Below are positions 55,480 to 64,000 of a stretch of DNA of 64,000 nucleotides, one piece after another; position 1 is the first letter of the stretch; each line of letters opens with the position of its first letter. Where the stretch lies: the NCBI RefSeq assembly GCF_900111605.1, contig NZ_FOIA01000016.1, positions 1 through 64,000 on the forward strand. Direction: 5' to 3'. This stretch comes from Nitrosomonas marina (GTDB lineage Bacteria; Pseudomonadota; Gammaproteobacteria; Burkholderiales; Nitrosomonadaceae). The notes under the pieces were generated by a model. The model saw nothing but the letters and a program-made list of their open reading frames with translations. It searched no databases and was not told where the DNA came from. Position numbers and translations under genes: made by a program.

Positions 55480-55535
55480 ACCCAAACAGCAGGAATTGGT
55501 ATTGAAGCAATGACGTGTATACAACAGGAAAAAAT

Positions 55536-56888
55536 ATGAAGCTGCAGACAGAAAATAATGCCATTGATACCGGTATTGGGCCGGATAATCAGGCGTACCA
55601 GGTCAAAACTGATGAAACCGTTCATGCCCGGATCGGCTGGTGGATTGTACTGGCCGGCGTAGGCGGTTTTGTCCTGTGGGCATTCTTTGCGCCGCTGGAT
55701 AAAGGAGTACCATTGAGTGGCACGGTAACAGTGGACACCAATCGCAAGGCTGTACAACATCGCACCGGCGGCATCATCGATCAGATCTTCGTCAAGGAAG
55801 GTGACCATGTCGAAGCCGGGCAGATTCTGGTCCGCATGAACGATGTGCAAGTCAAGGCACAAGCGGAAATTACACGCGCCCAGCTGATCACGGCACGCGT
55901 AGTCGAAGCACGCCTGATTGCCGAACGCGATGAGAAAAACACCATTGAATACCCGGCGGACCTGCTGGAGTCCCAGGACAATCTGCGCGTCAGAAACAGC
56001 ATGATGGCACAGAACCAGCTGTTCAAATCCAGACAGCTTGCCATGCAGCATGAAATCGCAGCACTTGACGAAAATATTGCGGGCCTGACCATACAACTCC
56101 AGGGTCTGCAGTCTTCCCTTGCAAGCAAAAAACAACAGCTGGTCTTTTTAAAAGAACAACTCGACAGCCTGCGCGAACTGGCCAAAGACGGTTTTGTGCC
56201 GCGTAACCGGGTACTCGATCTGGAACGTACTCATGTTCAGCTAAACGGTGAAATTTCAGCAGAAACCGGTGAAATCGGACGCATTCAAAGTCAGATTGCC
56301 GAGTTAAAGCAGCGCCGGATACATCGTTTTCAGGAACAGCAAAAGGAAGTACGTCAACAACTGGCTGATATACAGCGTGAAGTGGATGCACTCAGCAATC
56401 AGCTAATCGGACAGGAGTTTGAACTGGCCAATGTTCTGGTCAAAGCGCCAGTAGATGGAACCGTGGTCGGCATAAATGTATTCACCGAGGGCGGTGTCAT
56501 CTCACCGGGATTTCGTCTAATGGATATCGTGCCAAGAGACGATCCGCTCATGATAACCGGCCGGGTGCCTGTTCACCTGATCGACAAGGTACATCCCGGG
56601 CTGCATGTCGATCTGATTTTTTCAGCTTTCAACCAAAACAAAACACCCAATATTCCCGGCGAAGTACTGCAGGTATCAGCAGACAGGCTGACCGATGAAC
56701 GCACTGACGAGCCCTATTATCAATTGAAAGTTCAAGTAACGCAGGAGGGTATGCAGCTGCTCACACAACACCAGGTACGTGCAGGCATGCCGGTGGACAT
56801 TTTTGTAAAGACAGGCGAGCGTTCTTTGATGAATTATCTGTTCAAGCCCATTCTTGATCGCCTCCATGCATCCATGAGTGAAGAATAA
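55536..56888 (+). CDS. prtE: Type I secretion membrane-fusion protein (HlyD/PrtE family)
   Basis: 450 residues from the ATG at 55536, which has AGGA eight bases upstream. One N-terminal transmembrane helix (about 35-55, GWWIVLAGVGGFVLWAFFAP) anchors it in the inner membrane. The periplasmic part has the lipoyl half-motifs (TVDTNRKAVQHRTGGIIDQI, VKEGDHVEAGQILVRMND and LVKAPVDGTVVGINVFTEGG) around a long coiled-coil hairpin (about 110-300), and a beta-barrel end with YYQLKVQVTQE and VRAGMPVDIFVKTGERSLMN. It bridges the ABC transporter to the TolC channel. It follows prtD by 56 bases and directly abuts the TolC gene. Confidence 0.94.
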   Translation: MKLQTENNAIDTGIGPDNQAYQVKTDETVHARIGWWIVLAGVGGFVLWAFFAPLDKGVPLSGTVTVDTNRKAVQHRTGGIIDQIFVKEGDHVEAGQILVRMNDVQVKAQAEITRAQLITARVVEARLIAERDEKNTIEYPADLLESQDNLRVRNSMMAQNQLFKSRQLAMQHEIAALDENIAGLTIQLQGLQSSLASKKQQLVFLKEQLDSLRELAKDGFVPRNRVLDLERTHVQLNGEISAETGEIGRIQSQIAELKQRRIHRFQEQQKEVRQQLADIQREVDALSNQLIGQEFELANVLVKAPVDGTVVGINVFTEGGVISPGFRLMDIVPRDDPLMITGRVPVHLIDKVHPGLHVDLIFSAFNQNKTPNIPGEVLQVSADRLTDERTDEPYYQLKVQVTQEGMQLLTQHQVRAGMPVDIFVKTGERSLMNYLFKPILDRLHASMSEE

Positions 56889-58238
56889 ATGACCCCGATC
56901 CGCATTTACTTCAAAATCGCCTCATCGTTTTTTATACTTTCCGTCATGGTCAGTTCCGTGCAGGCGCTGAGCCTGCTGGATGCCTATGAAGCGGCGCTGG
57001 AGAATGACCCCCTTTTTCGTGCAGCCGTCTATGAAAACGAAGCCGGACAACAGGCTGAAAAAATCGGCCGGGCTGGTCTGCTGCCGAATTTATCGATAAC
57101 CCATACAGACAGCGAGAATACGGGAACACGCCAGCTGACTGGACAACCGCAATCTGCTCTGAATTTTCACAGTCAGGTTAGTGCATTATCGTTACGACAG
57201 CCTATATTAAACATGGAAGCCGTCGCCAGCTACCGTCAGGGAAAAGCTCAGGCCAATACCAGCCGCGCTCGCTTTACCGGACAAAGTCAGGAACTGGTTA
57301 TCAGGCTCTCTGAAGCATATTTCTCTGCATTACTAGCGCAACACCAGGTACGACTTGCGCAAGCGCAGCTCGATTCTCTCGCAGAACTGAAACGTGTCAA
57401 CGAACACATGCTGCTCAAAGGTGAAGGTACGACAACCGATGTACTGGAAACCCAATCCAGGCATGCACTGGCAGAAGCGCAGCTGATCGAGGCCCAGGAC
57501 GAGATGGATGTCGCACAGCTAAGACTGGAATCCATCATTGGCCTCGAAATATCACAATTGCACCATCTGTCGAATGTTTTTCAAGCAGAAATGGTTCATT
57601 TGCCCAATTTTGATGATTGGCGTTCTCTGGCGCTGGATCGCAATGCAGAGCTCGTCACCCAGCGGCATGCACTTCAATCGAGTAAAGAGGAAATTCGCAA
57701 AAGTTACGCCGGACACACGCCACGCGTAGACCTTGTCGCGAGTCTTAGCAGAAACAAAGCTGCATCCTTTGTTACATCAAATCAGAACGTTGAATTAGCG
57801 TCTATCGGCGTTGAAGTCAATTTGCCGTTATATGCTGGCGGGCGTGTCATGGCCACCACCGACCAGGCAAAGGCCAATTTTGCACGGGCGGAAGCCGAAC
57901 TGGATGCCGCCGTCGACAGTGTGCTCGTTGAATTGCGTAAGCAGTATCAATTGGTCTTAAGCAGCGTCAAACGTATCAAATCACTGGAACTGGCAGTTAA
58001 GTCAGCAAAACTGCTTGTTAATGCCACTGAGAAAAGCATACAGGGTGGAATCCGCATCAATCTGGATTTACTGGATGCGCAGCAACAGCTTTTTAACAGC
58101 CAGATCGATCTGGCGGAAGCCAAATATAATTTTCTGCTTGCGTACCTGCGGCTCAATTTCACTGCAGGCACGCTGGTACTCGAGGATCTGAAACGAATCG
58201 CCGCTTATTTCACACCCGAAAACCCTTTATCGGAATAA
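56889..58238 (+). CDS. Type I secretion outer-membrane channel (TolC family)
   Basis: 449 residues. It starts at the base following the prtE stop. A signal peptide (FILSVMVSSVQALS, cleaved near residue 27) leads to the TolC fold: LLDAYEAALENDPLFRAAVY with the NDP..raa pattern, LRQPILNMEAVASYRQGKAQ, QHQVRLAQAQLDSLAELKRV helices, and the second repeat with GVEVNLPLYAGGRV and GIRINLDLLDAQQQLFNSQI. As in TolC, two homologous halves alternate strand and coiled-coil helix; a trimer would form the outer-membrane exit duct for the PrtD/PrtE pump. It converges with the small gene on the other strand with no spacer. Confidence 0.93.
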   Translation: MTPIRIYFKIASSFFILSVMVSSVQALSLLDAYEAALENDPLFRAAVYENEAGQQAEKIGRAGLLPNLSITHTDSENTGTRQLTGQPQSALNFHSQVSALSLRQPILNMEAVASYRQGKAQANTSRARFTGQSQELVIRLSEAYFSALLAQHQVRLAQAQLDSLAELKRVNEHMLLKGEGTTTDVLETQSRHALAEAQLIEAQDEMDVAQLRLESIIGLEISQLHHLSNVFQAEMVHLPNFDDWRSLALDRNAELVTQRHALQSSKEEIRKSYAGHTPRVDLVASLSRNKAASFVTSNQNVELASIGVEVNLPLYAGGRVMATTDQAKANFARAEAELDAAVDSVLVELRKQYQLVLSSVKRIKSLELAVKSAKLLVNATEKSIQGGIRINLDLLDAQQQLFNSQIDLAEAKYNFLLAYLRLNFTAGTLVLEDLKRIAAYFTPENPLSE

Positions 58239-58445
58239 TCAATGCGTTTCGACTGGCAATGCGTTCTTCAAAGCATGCTGATATGCAATCTTTGCCGTAC
58301 TCGCAATTGCCAGTTTTGCTTTTAATTGCGCTATTTCATTTTCAACAACGCGCAAGTTTGTAATTTGGGTCTTGGCCTCCTGGCTCAACGATGACAAAGC
58401 ATATTCAGTATTATCGATGATTACTTTCTGTTCACTATCCGCCAT
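58239..58445 (-). CDS. Small DUF6447-like helical protein
   Basis: 68 residues. The pattern VIIDNTEYALSSLSQEAKTQ then QITNLRVVENEIAQLKAKLA and a helical end AYQHALKNAL matches DUF6447 as I remember it: a short beta-hairpin (I.G.eY.l..Ls..Ak) followed by a coiled-coil helix. Function unknown. The ATG at 58445 is preceded by AAGGATAAAT as ribosome-binding site. It ends exactly one base from the TolC stop on the opposite strand. Position beside T1SS genes suggests a cytoplasmic partner for secretion, but that is an inference. Confidence 0.78.
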   Translation of the reverse strand: MADSEQKVIIDNTEYALSSLSQEAKTQITNLRVVENEIAQLKAKLAIASTAKIAYQHALKNALPVETH

Positions 58446-58504
58446 ATTTATCCTTGAATATAATCAGTGTTAATCAAAACAGTCAATTTTAACCACTGCC
58501 AGCA

Positions 58505-58978
58505 CTACAACTTTCCAGCCAGATTGAGCAAACACAGCTCGTAGCCTATTAAAGCACTGTAGCCCGCCAGAATGGCATATTTTACATGCCTCACCCGCAT
58601 TGTATAAATAATTCTTACATTATGATGTATCACCAGCATAATCAGTGCAAGCGCAGTCAGCGCCATTTTAACAGCAACGAATTTAGTGACGCTTTCATCG
58701 ATCAGAACCGCCATAAACCAATTCAGCTCCTCCCCGCCGAGGGCGAGAATCTGTAGCGTAAACATCGCGTCGCCAATACTCAATAAAAGAATCGCGATCA
58801 CACACAGCATTAAATGACCTGCGTAACAATCCACGTAAGCAGGTCGCCATCGCGTCGTCTCTGATCGCCGTTCATTCATCCGTCTGCCGGGCTTGAGCCC
58901 CATATGGTATGCACAGAAAAAAGGAACGGCCCTGCGGCGCTCGCGTACACGCGCATCCCCGGCCATCGTCATACTCAT
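58505..58978 (-). CDS. Membrane protein, DUF5658-like
   Basis: 157 residues if started at the ATG 58978, seven bases after a GAGGAGG site; ATGs at 58981 and 58984 are too close to it. The N-terminal 45 residues are basic and polar. Three hydrophobic segments follow: about 55-75 (LMLCVIAILLLSIGDAMFTL), 95-118 (VAVKMALTALALIMLVI) and 132-155. IGDAMFTLQILALGGEELNW matches the D..lTl..l..GG.E.NP pattern of DUF5658 membrane proteins. Function unknown. It is a single gene between the small DUF6447-like gene and divergent lptE. Confidence 0.78.
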   Translation of the reverse strand: MSMTMAGDARVRERRRAVPFFCAYHMGLKPGRRMNERRSETTRWRPAYVDCYAGHLMLCVIAILLLSIGDAMFTLQILALGGEELNWFMAVLIDESVTKFVAVKMALTALALIMLVIHHNVRIIYTMRVRHVKYAILAGYSALIGYELCLLNLAGKL

Positions 58979-59246
58979 CATCATTCCTCCTCGATTCAAT
59001 ACAGGCCCGATCAATGCCAGAGCACCCGGACAATCTCAAACAGAATTGTTTCTGCGCTTAATCTTCGCCTGTCCTGCGCCTGTCGAAGTTTATTCAAGTT
59101 ATGTCACACACATCAACAGTATGCCGTTCAAGTGTCCAGACTATTAAAATCATTCAGTCCAGCATACTGCACTTACGTACAATATGGCACAAATGCGGTA
59201 GAATTTCGTGATACTGATTTTTACCTTGTCCAAAGACTTAACGCTC

Positions 59247-59795
59247 ATGAATGCTGTTCAATCTACAAATCCGACGCTCAGGTACTGGCTGATCGGACTT
59301 GCGATTCTGTTTACCCTGACCGCTTGTGGTTTCAAACTTCGTGGACAGATTTCTTCGCTGCCTTTCGAAACATTATACATTGCCGCACCACCGGGTCACA
59401 CCATCGGATCAGACCTGAGGCGTGCCATAGACGCCACCACAACGACAAAAATAGTCGACTCAGTTGATAACGCCGAGGCCGTGCTTCAAGTCCTCAACGC
59501 AAACAACGAGCGGAGAATTCTGTCGTTATCAGGTGGGGGACGGGTGCGTGAATTTGAATTGATTTTCAGAATAACCACGCGGCTGATTGACAGCAAAGGA
59601 AACGAAATCGTACCGGAAAACACGATTACATTGTTACGCATATTACCATTTCTGGATGCACAGATTCTGGCCAAAGAAGCCGAAGAGCAAATGCTGTATC
59701 AGGATATGCAGGCTGATGCCGTGCAGCAGATAATCTGGCGATTGTCGACCTTGCAAAAATCCAGATTCAAACCCGAAGCTGCATCTATTCAATAA
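59247..59795 (+). CDS. lptE: LPS-assembly lipoprotein LptE
   Basis: 182 residues from the ATG at 59247. The signal peptide ends in a lipobox (LFTLTAC-G), so Cys is lipidated and the protein is held in the outer membrane. FKLRGQISSLPFETLYIAAP and the C-terminal YQDMQADAVQQIIWRLSTL are typical of LptE/RlpB, the plug of the LptD pore that inserts LPS in the outer leaflet. It is followed after nine bases by holA, the normal order in betaproteobacteria; leuS, the common upstream partner, is not here. An ORF starting at 59208 adds 13 residues before the signal peptide and is unlikely. Confidence 0.92.
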   Translation: MNAVQSTNPTLRYWLIGLAILFTLTACGFKLRGQISSLPFETLYIAAPPGHTIGSDLRRAIDATTTTKIVDSVDNAEAVLQVLNANNERRILSLSGGGRVREFELIFRITTRLIDSKGNEIVPENTITLLRILPFLDAQILAKEAEEQMLYQDMQADAVQQIIWRLSTLQKSRFKPEAASIQ

Positions 59796-59804
59796 ATGTA
59801 AGAA

Positions 59805-60842
59805 ATGCGTATAAACCAGGAGCAGCTTAACCGGCAACTGTCGCAGCAACTTGCATCGTTATATGTAATTACCGGCGATGAAATGCTGCTCCTCATTGAA
59901 ACTGCCGATCTGATCCGGCAGCATGCGCGCCAGCAGGGTTTCAGTGAATACGTGTTATTTTCCGTCGACCAGCACTTCCGCTGGCCAGATCTCTTTACTG
60001 CAAGCAGCAGCCCATCATTATTCGGCGACCGTCAGTTCATTGATCTGCGTATACCATCTGGCAAACCCGGCAAGGAAGGTGGAAAAGCAATCGAATCTTA
60101 TTGTCAATCGCTACCGCAGGATACAGTGACACTGATTACTCTGCCCAAACTGGATAAGCAGAGTCAATCCACGCAGTGGTTCAAGGCAGCAGAAAACGCC
60201 GGCATCGTCCTTCCGATTCAAACAATCGGGCAGGCACAGCTACCGGCTTGGATCAAACAGCGCCTCGGTAAGCAACAGCACACTGTTGATACAGAAACGC
60301 TCGGTTTCATCGCCGGCAACGTCGAGGGCAACCTGCTGGCTGCGCATCAGGAAATACAAAAGCTGGCACTGCTCTATCCACCCGGTCAGCTGACCTTTGA
60401 CCAGGTTAAGAATGCCGTCCTGAATGTTGCCCGGTACGATCTCTATCAGTTAACTGAAGCCATGACCGCCTTCGAACCCGTGCGCTATGCACGTATTCTG
60501 TCTGGCTTACAGGGTGAAGGTACGGCTCCGCCACTCATTCTCGCCACACTGGCCGGACAGATCCGCCAATTGATTGTACTGAGAACAGGGCTGGACCAGG
60601 GACTGCCGCCTGACCGGCTGTTCAGGTCGGCACGTATCTGGGGTAACCGGCAAAACCTGCTGTTATCAGCCGCCAGACGCATTCCGGCCGCACGACTCAG
60701 GCAAAGCCTGGTTCATGCGGCAAAGATCGACCGTATCAATAAAGGTGTCGCCGTTGAAAGCAGCGCCGACACATGGAATGAGCTGTTGCAACTGGGCCTG
60801 AACATCGCGCAGATCGCACAACCAAAGTTGCAGCCAAAATAG
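59805..60842 (+). CDS. holA: DNA polymerase III delta subunit
   Basis: 345 residues, normal for HolA. It opens the beta clamp in the clamp loader of the replicative polymerase. Seen are MRINQEQLNRQLSQQLASLY, VITGDEMLLLIETADLIRQ at the N-terminal AAA-like domain, SPSLFGDRQFIDLRIPSGKP, the middle GFIAGNVEGNLLAAHQEIQK and the C-terminal domain with RYARILSGLQGEGTAPPLIL. The Walker A motif is absent, as expected for delta. It is in an operon with lptE. Confidence 0.94.
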   Translation: MRINQEQLNRQLSQQLASLYVITGDEMLLLIETADLIRQHARQQGFSEYVLFSVDQHFRWPDLFTASSSPSLFGDRQFIDLRIPSGKPGKEGGKAIESYCQSLPQDTVTLITLPKLDKQSQSTQWFKAAENAGIVLPIQTIGQAQLPAWIKQRLGKQQHTVDTETLGFIAGNVEGNLLAAHQEIQKLALLYPPGQLTFDQVKNAVLNVARYDLYQLTEAMTAFEPVRYARILSGLQGEGTAPPLILATLAGQIRQLIVLRTGLDQGLPPDRLFRSARIWGNRQNLLLSAARRIPAARLRQSLVHAAKIDRINKGVAVESSADTWNELLQLGLNIAQIAQPKLQPK

Positions 60843-60918
60843 CAAAACAATTCAGAACGAAACTGCAATTGCCAGTTACTTCAACAGCGCATTCGTTATG
60901 AAATATTCGTCATTCAAG

Positions 60919-62436
60919 TTATGTACCGCAGAAAGTCTGCCGCACACGTTCGGAAGCTGTTGGTGGCGTACGGTACTCATTATATTCCGGCGCATCGATA
61001 TAAGGATCGGATACAGCCGCCAGCAAACATTGCATTTCGTCGTAATCGCCATGATCTGACGCCGCGGTCAGCGCCGCCTCAACCCGATGATTGCGCGGCA
61101 GCAAGGCAGGATTACTGGCTTGCATTACGTTAAACGCGACTGCTCTGGATTCAGGCTGGCGCGCCAGGCGCGCCTGCCACTGTGCATGCCATGCAATAAA
61201 AGCAGAATCTTGAAAAAGTGCATCGTCAGGAAGCCGTTCCGCAGCCAGCGAGCGGAAGGTATTGGTATAATCGGCATGATGCTGGTGCATACACGTCAGC
61301 AGCGCTTCAATCAATTCAACATCGCTCGCTTCCTCATTCATTAGTCCCAGCTTCTTTCGCATGCCATTTAACCAGTATTGCTGGAAAATATCAGGAAAAG
61401 CATGTACCGCTTCTTCCGCCAGCGTCAACGCCTTGTCCTGCGCCGAATCCAGCAGTGGCAGCAATGTTTCCGCAAATCGTGCAAGATTCCATTGCGCCGC
61501 GCGTGACTGATTATGATAACCGTAGCGGCCATGATCATCGATCGAGCTGAACACAGTGTACGGATCGTATTCATCCATAAAGGCGCACGGACCATAATCA
61601 ATTGTCTCGCCACTGATAGCCATATTATCCGTATTCATCACCCCGTGAATAAAACCGACCAGTAACCACTGCGCCACCAGCGATGCCTGACGGTCAATCA
61701 CCCGGTGCAACAGCGCCAGATATGGATTAACGGTTTCGAGCAGATCAGGATAATGGCGCCGGATAGCGTAATCAGCCAGTGTTTTGACATGCACCCCATC
61801 TTTGAGCCTTGCAGCATATTCGAAAGTGCCTACCCGTATATGACTCGCTGCGATGCGAGTCAGGACCGCGCCAGGCAGCGGCAACTCCCGCAACACCGTC
61901 TCCCCCGTGGTCACGACAGCCAGGCTGCGCGTACTTGGTATACCCAGTGAATGCATTGCCTCGCTGATGATATATTCACGCAACATTGGTCCCAGCGCCG
62001 CCCGGCCATCGCCTCGCCGTGAAAATGGCGTATGCCCGGAACCTTTAAACTGAACATCCAGCCTGTCACCCGCCGGCGTCACGTGCTCGCCCATCAATAT
62101 CGCCCGCCCGTCGCCGAGCATGGTAAAACTGCCAAACTGGTGACCGGCATAAGCCTGTGCAATCGGTTCTGCAGTCTGCGGTAATACATTCCCGGAAAAT
62201 AAATGCGCGGCATCCTGCTCGGACAATATTTGAAAATTCAACCCAAGGGACTCGGCCAGCGCATGATTTAGGATAGCCACACGCGGCGCACGTACCGGAA
62301 CGGGTGAAATACGGACATAAAACGGTTCCGGCAGCCTTGCATAGCTGTTGTCAAACCGCCAGCCCACTTCCTCAACAGTAAACTTCTCTTGCGGCTTTGT
62401 TTGCGTTTTCACGTCAGTCTTTGTTTCTGGCTTCAT
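60919..62436 (-). CDS. selO: Protein adenylyltransferase SelO (YdiU family)
   Basis: 505 residues, usual for bacterial SelO. It is a pseudokinase-fold enzyme that transfers AMP from ATP to Ser/Thr/Tyr of proteins, linked with redox stress. Motifs: YAGHQFGSFTMLGDGRAIL, DVQFKGSGHTPFSRRGDGRA for the ATP site, LGIPSTRSLAVVTTGE, HGVMNTDNMAISGETIDYGP with the catalytic/metal Asp and Asn, and YNEYRTPPTA near the end. The tail is TFCGT, with an ordinary Cys codon near where eukaryotic SelO has selenocysteine. It converges with holA and is transcribed alone. Confidence 0.94.
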   Translation of the reverse strand: MKPETKTDVKTQTKPQEKFTVEEVGWRFDNSYARLPEPFYVRISPVPVRAPRVAILNHALAESLGLNFQILSEQDAAHLFSGNVLPQTAEPIAQAYAGHQFGSFTMLGDGRAILMGEHVTPAGDRLDVQFKGSGHTPFSRRGDGRAALGPMLREYIISEAMHSLGIPSTRSLAVVTTGETVLRELPLPGAVLTRIAASHIRVGTFEYAARLKDGVHVKTLADYAIRRHYPDLLETVNPYLALLHRVIDRQASLVAQWLLVGFIHGVMNTDNMAISGETIDYGPCAFMDEYDPYTVFSSIDDHGRYGYHNQSRAAQWNLARFAETLLPLLDSAQDKALTLAEEAVHAFPDIFQQYWLNGMRKKLGLMNEEASDVELIEALLTCMHQHHADYTNTFRSLAAERLPDDALFQDSAFIAWHAQWQARLARQPESRAVAFNVMQASNPALLPRNHRVEAALTAASDHGDYDEMQCLLAAVSDPYIDAPEYNEYRTPPTASERVRQTFCGT

Positions 62437-62653
62437 AATCAGTGTACTTTATAGTGAAAAACTTCAGACAGTTGCCGTGTTAGTATGTTCAAATGCCAGC
62501 AACGAACCGCGATTACGCCAGCAACGGGGGCAAGGAAACTTTGGCAACATTTTTGATGACAATCAGCTGTTTACGGAATAAACTCCTCCTTAAGGGAGAT
62601 GATAGCATAGTACAAATCCAGTCAATTATAAGAAGACGTGCACAAATAACCTT

Positions 62654-63241
62654 ATGGTCAGACGAATAACTGTAATCCAGGGTCACCCGGATTCAAAAAA
62701 CCATCATTTTTGCCATGCCCTGGCGGATTCTTATATCAAGGGGGCGCGCAACAGCGCATTTGAAGTGCGCCTGATTGATGTGGCTTCAATGGATTTTCCC
62801 TTGTTACGATCAAAAGACGATTTTGAGCACGACACATCTGTAGAATCGATCAGGCAGGCGCAGGAAGCAATCCGATGGGCTGATCATCTGGTCATCGTCT
62901 ACCCTTTATGGCTTGGCACCATGCCCGCACTGCTCAAGGCTTTTTTTGAGCAGGTATTACGGCCAAGCTTTGCGTTTGATTATACTGAACCCGCACGGCT
63001 GCCCAAGAAACACCTGACTGGAAAATCGGCACGTATTGTTGTCACCATGGGTATGCCTGCATATATTTACCGGTGGTTTTTCTTCGCTCACGGCGTCAAA
63101 ACACTGGAACGTAACATTCTCGCATTTTGCGGCATCAAACCGATCAGAACCAGCCTGGTCGGCTCAATAGAAAGCCGAAGTGAAGCACAGCGAAAAAAAT
63201 GGTTGAGCTCAATGCAACAACTCGGAGAGACAGGCCGCTAG
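62654..63241 (+). CDS. NAD(P)H-dependent flavodoxin-fold oxidoreductase
   Basis: 195 residues, flavodoxin-2/NQO-like fold. The N-terminus RITVIQGHPDSKNHHFCHAL has the FMN-phosphate loop, WADHLVIVYPLWLGTMPALL and KAFFEQVLRPSFAF bind flavin and form the dimer interface, as in KefF/MdaB-type quinone reductases. It probably reduces quinones or other electrophiles with NAD(P)H in the cytoplasm. It has no close neighbour on its strand; the next gene is 218 bases away. Specific function cannot be set. Confidence 0.88.
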   Translation: MVRRITVIQGHPDSKNHHFCHALADSYIKGARNSAFEVRLIDVASMDFPLLRSKDDFEHDTSVESIRQAQEAIRWADHLVIVYPLWLGTMPALLKAFFEQVLRPSFAFDYTEPARLPKKHLTGKSARIVVTMGMPAYIYRWFFFAHGVKTLERNILAFCGIKPIRTSLVGSIESRSEAQRKKWLSSMQQLGETGR

Positions 63242-63328
63242 CACTCTATTTAGCCAAAAAAACCAATCAGCAACATACCGTTCCAAATAACGTTCCTGTA
63301 CCCTGCTTCAGGTCCTCATTTTAGTTAA

Positions 63329-63359
63329 TTGAATTTCAGTCATTCTTAATTATTATAAT
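63329..63359 (+). promoter_or_regulatory. Putative sigma-70 promoter for small exported protein
   Basis: TTGAAT (63329-63334) and TATAAT (63354-63359) are separated by 19 bases, a bit longer than ideal, about 100 bases before the ATG at 63460. The perfect -10 box makes this the best candidate for the following gene. Confidence 0.4.
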
Positions 63360-63459
63360 GGTTTCGCTTAGATTAATTTAATGGCCACCCCAATATACTT
63401 GCTGATCTGACTTTACTAATATGTCAACCATGAAGAAGTTAGTTAAAGGAGCGACAGCC

Positions 63460-63843
63460 ATGAAAACCAAAACATTACAAAATATCATCAGAAATGTGAT
63501 TGCAGCATTTATTGTGCTTGCATTACCGATGAGTGTATTTGCGGCGGAGCAAAATGCACAATCTGATCGTGTCGATCATGATGCACTGATACAGCACTAT
63601 GAAGCGCAAGCGGATGAGATGCTGGCAAAAATTGATGAACAGATTGATGCGCTCAAACATAAATCACGCAGCAGCTTCTTTGGTAAACATGGCCAGGATA
63701 TTAAAAGTCACGTGAAATATAAAATTCATGAATATGAAAAAGCCGCTGAGGAAAGTCTGGAAAAAGCTGCTTATCATAAACAGATGGCCGAAGAACGGGA
63801 ACACAAACCAGTTTTTGCAGGCTCTGGCAATACTAAAGGCTAA
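63460..63843 (+). CDS. Small exported protein of unknown function
   Basis: 127 residues from the ATG at 63460, chosen because AAAGGAG lies nine bases upstream; in-frame ATGs at 63421 and 63430 have no such site. The N-terminus (IIRNVIAAFIVLALPMSVFA, cleavage after AFA-type site before EQNAQ) is a signal peptide. The mature protein is charged and helical (YEAQADEMLAKIDEQIDALK, HEYEKAAEESLEKAAYHKQM), likely a periplasmic coiled coil. No family recognised. It is followed by a clear terminator, so it is a single-gene unit, perhaps strongly expressed. Confidence 0.82.
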   Translation: MKTKTLQNIIRNVIAAFIVLALPMSVFAAEQNAQSDRVDHDALIQHYEAQADEMLAKIDEQIDALKHKSRSSFFGKHGQDIKSHVKYKIHEYEKAAEESLEKAAYHKQMAEEREHKPVFAGSGNTKG

Positions 63844-63863
63844 TCACTCACTTATCTGCCCCA

Positions 63864-63889
63864 AAAAAACCCACTTCGGTGGGTTTTTT
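63864..63889. terminator. Bidirectional intrinsic terminator
   Basis: AAAAAACCCAC (63864-63874) and GTGGGTTTTTT (63879-63889) make an 11-bp stem with a TTCG tetraloop, 20 bases after the stop of the small exported protein. A runs on the left and T runs on the right let it serve both strands. Confidence 0.92.
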
Positions 63890-63941
63890 ATTTTTAGCAC
63901 TACCAAAAAATCCGCATTCAGCAGGCGTCTTTGATACGACA

Positions 63942-64000
63942 TTAACCGGGTTTTCCTTTTTGTGCTTCGATTATCTCAAGGAAAGCGCGCCGCGTTTTCG
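63942..64000 (-). CDS. C-terminal end of a gene entering from the right
   Basis: On the minus strand one frame is open from the window edge to TAA at 63942-63944, reading KTRRAFLEIIEAQKGKPG. The bidirectional terminator lies about 50 bases further on, as would suit the end of a real gene. Too short to identify; a chance frame is possible. Confidence 0.35.
   Translation of the reverse strand, partial: KTRRAFLEIIEAQKGKPG

Noticed and set aside
60919..60940. Possible selenocysteine at the end of SelO
   Set aside because: The position near the C-terminus (TFCGT) uses an ordinary Cys codon and the stop is normal.

Overview
The window looks like a chromosome segment from a Gram-negative betaproteobacterium, most likely a Nitrosomonas-like ammonia oxidiser. 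This is an inference from gene types and order (EIIA-Man/HPr/EI without permease, metX-metW, divergent xth/pyrE, lptE-holA, an LPS-type envelope, moderate GC); no rRNA or marker gene proves it. I saw no rRNA, tRNA or CRISPR array.

Layout. 1-5.4 kb (minus strand): an IS5-type transposase remnant running off the left edge, a small membrane-anchored protein, and a large secreted RHS/YD-repeat protein. 5.6-12.8 kb: housekeeping genes: a permease-less PTS (EIIA-Man, HPr, EI), metX-metW, ampG-xth on the minus strand, and pyrE. 12.8-38.6 kb: seven large genes, all on the minus strand, for apparently type-I-secreted proteins: a serralysin-like metalloprotease, three Calx-beta/RTX-like proteins, a lipase-like protein, an S-layer-like protein and a giant acidic surface protein. 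They are interrupted by IS/integrase remnants and a VapBC-type toxin-antitoxin pair, and by a small coiled-coil protein. 39.3-53.6 kb (plus strand): a surface-glycan cluster with a Wzm/Wzt-type ABC exporter, an acetyltransferase-like protein, a membrane acyltransferase, four glycosyltransferase genes (one a five-part fusion with PIG-L, RgpF-like and HAD domains) and an NAD-dependent epimerase-like protein. 53.7-58.2 kb: a complete type I secretion system (ABC transporter, HlyD-type adaptor, TolC-type channel), followed by a convergent small DUF6447-like gene. 58.5-64 kb: a DUF5658-like membrane protein, lptE, holA, selO, a flavodoxin-fold oxidoreductase, a small exported protein and the tail of one more gene.

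The most interesting signal is a module of about 125 residues (start motif QRGVVS..AG.DTY.LS, end motif GGNPL...G.....Y..FV...LG..VP......GGAV.I). I find it nine times in six of the seven large proteins, alone or in tandem, usually near the C-terminus but once at the N-terminus. I do not recognise it as a named family. The same proteins end in an acidic residue followed by hydrophobic residues, as in serralysin-type secretion signals, and most appear to lack cysteine. The simplest reading is a cell-surface system: the T1SS exports the large Ca-binding/beta-rich proteins, and the adjacent glycan cluster supplies the polysaccharide they sit on or are decorated with. Very close DNA identity between module copies in different genes points to recent duplication or gene conversion.
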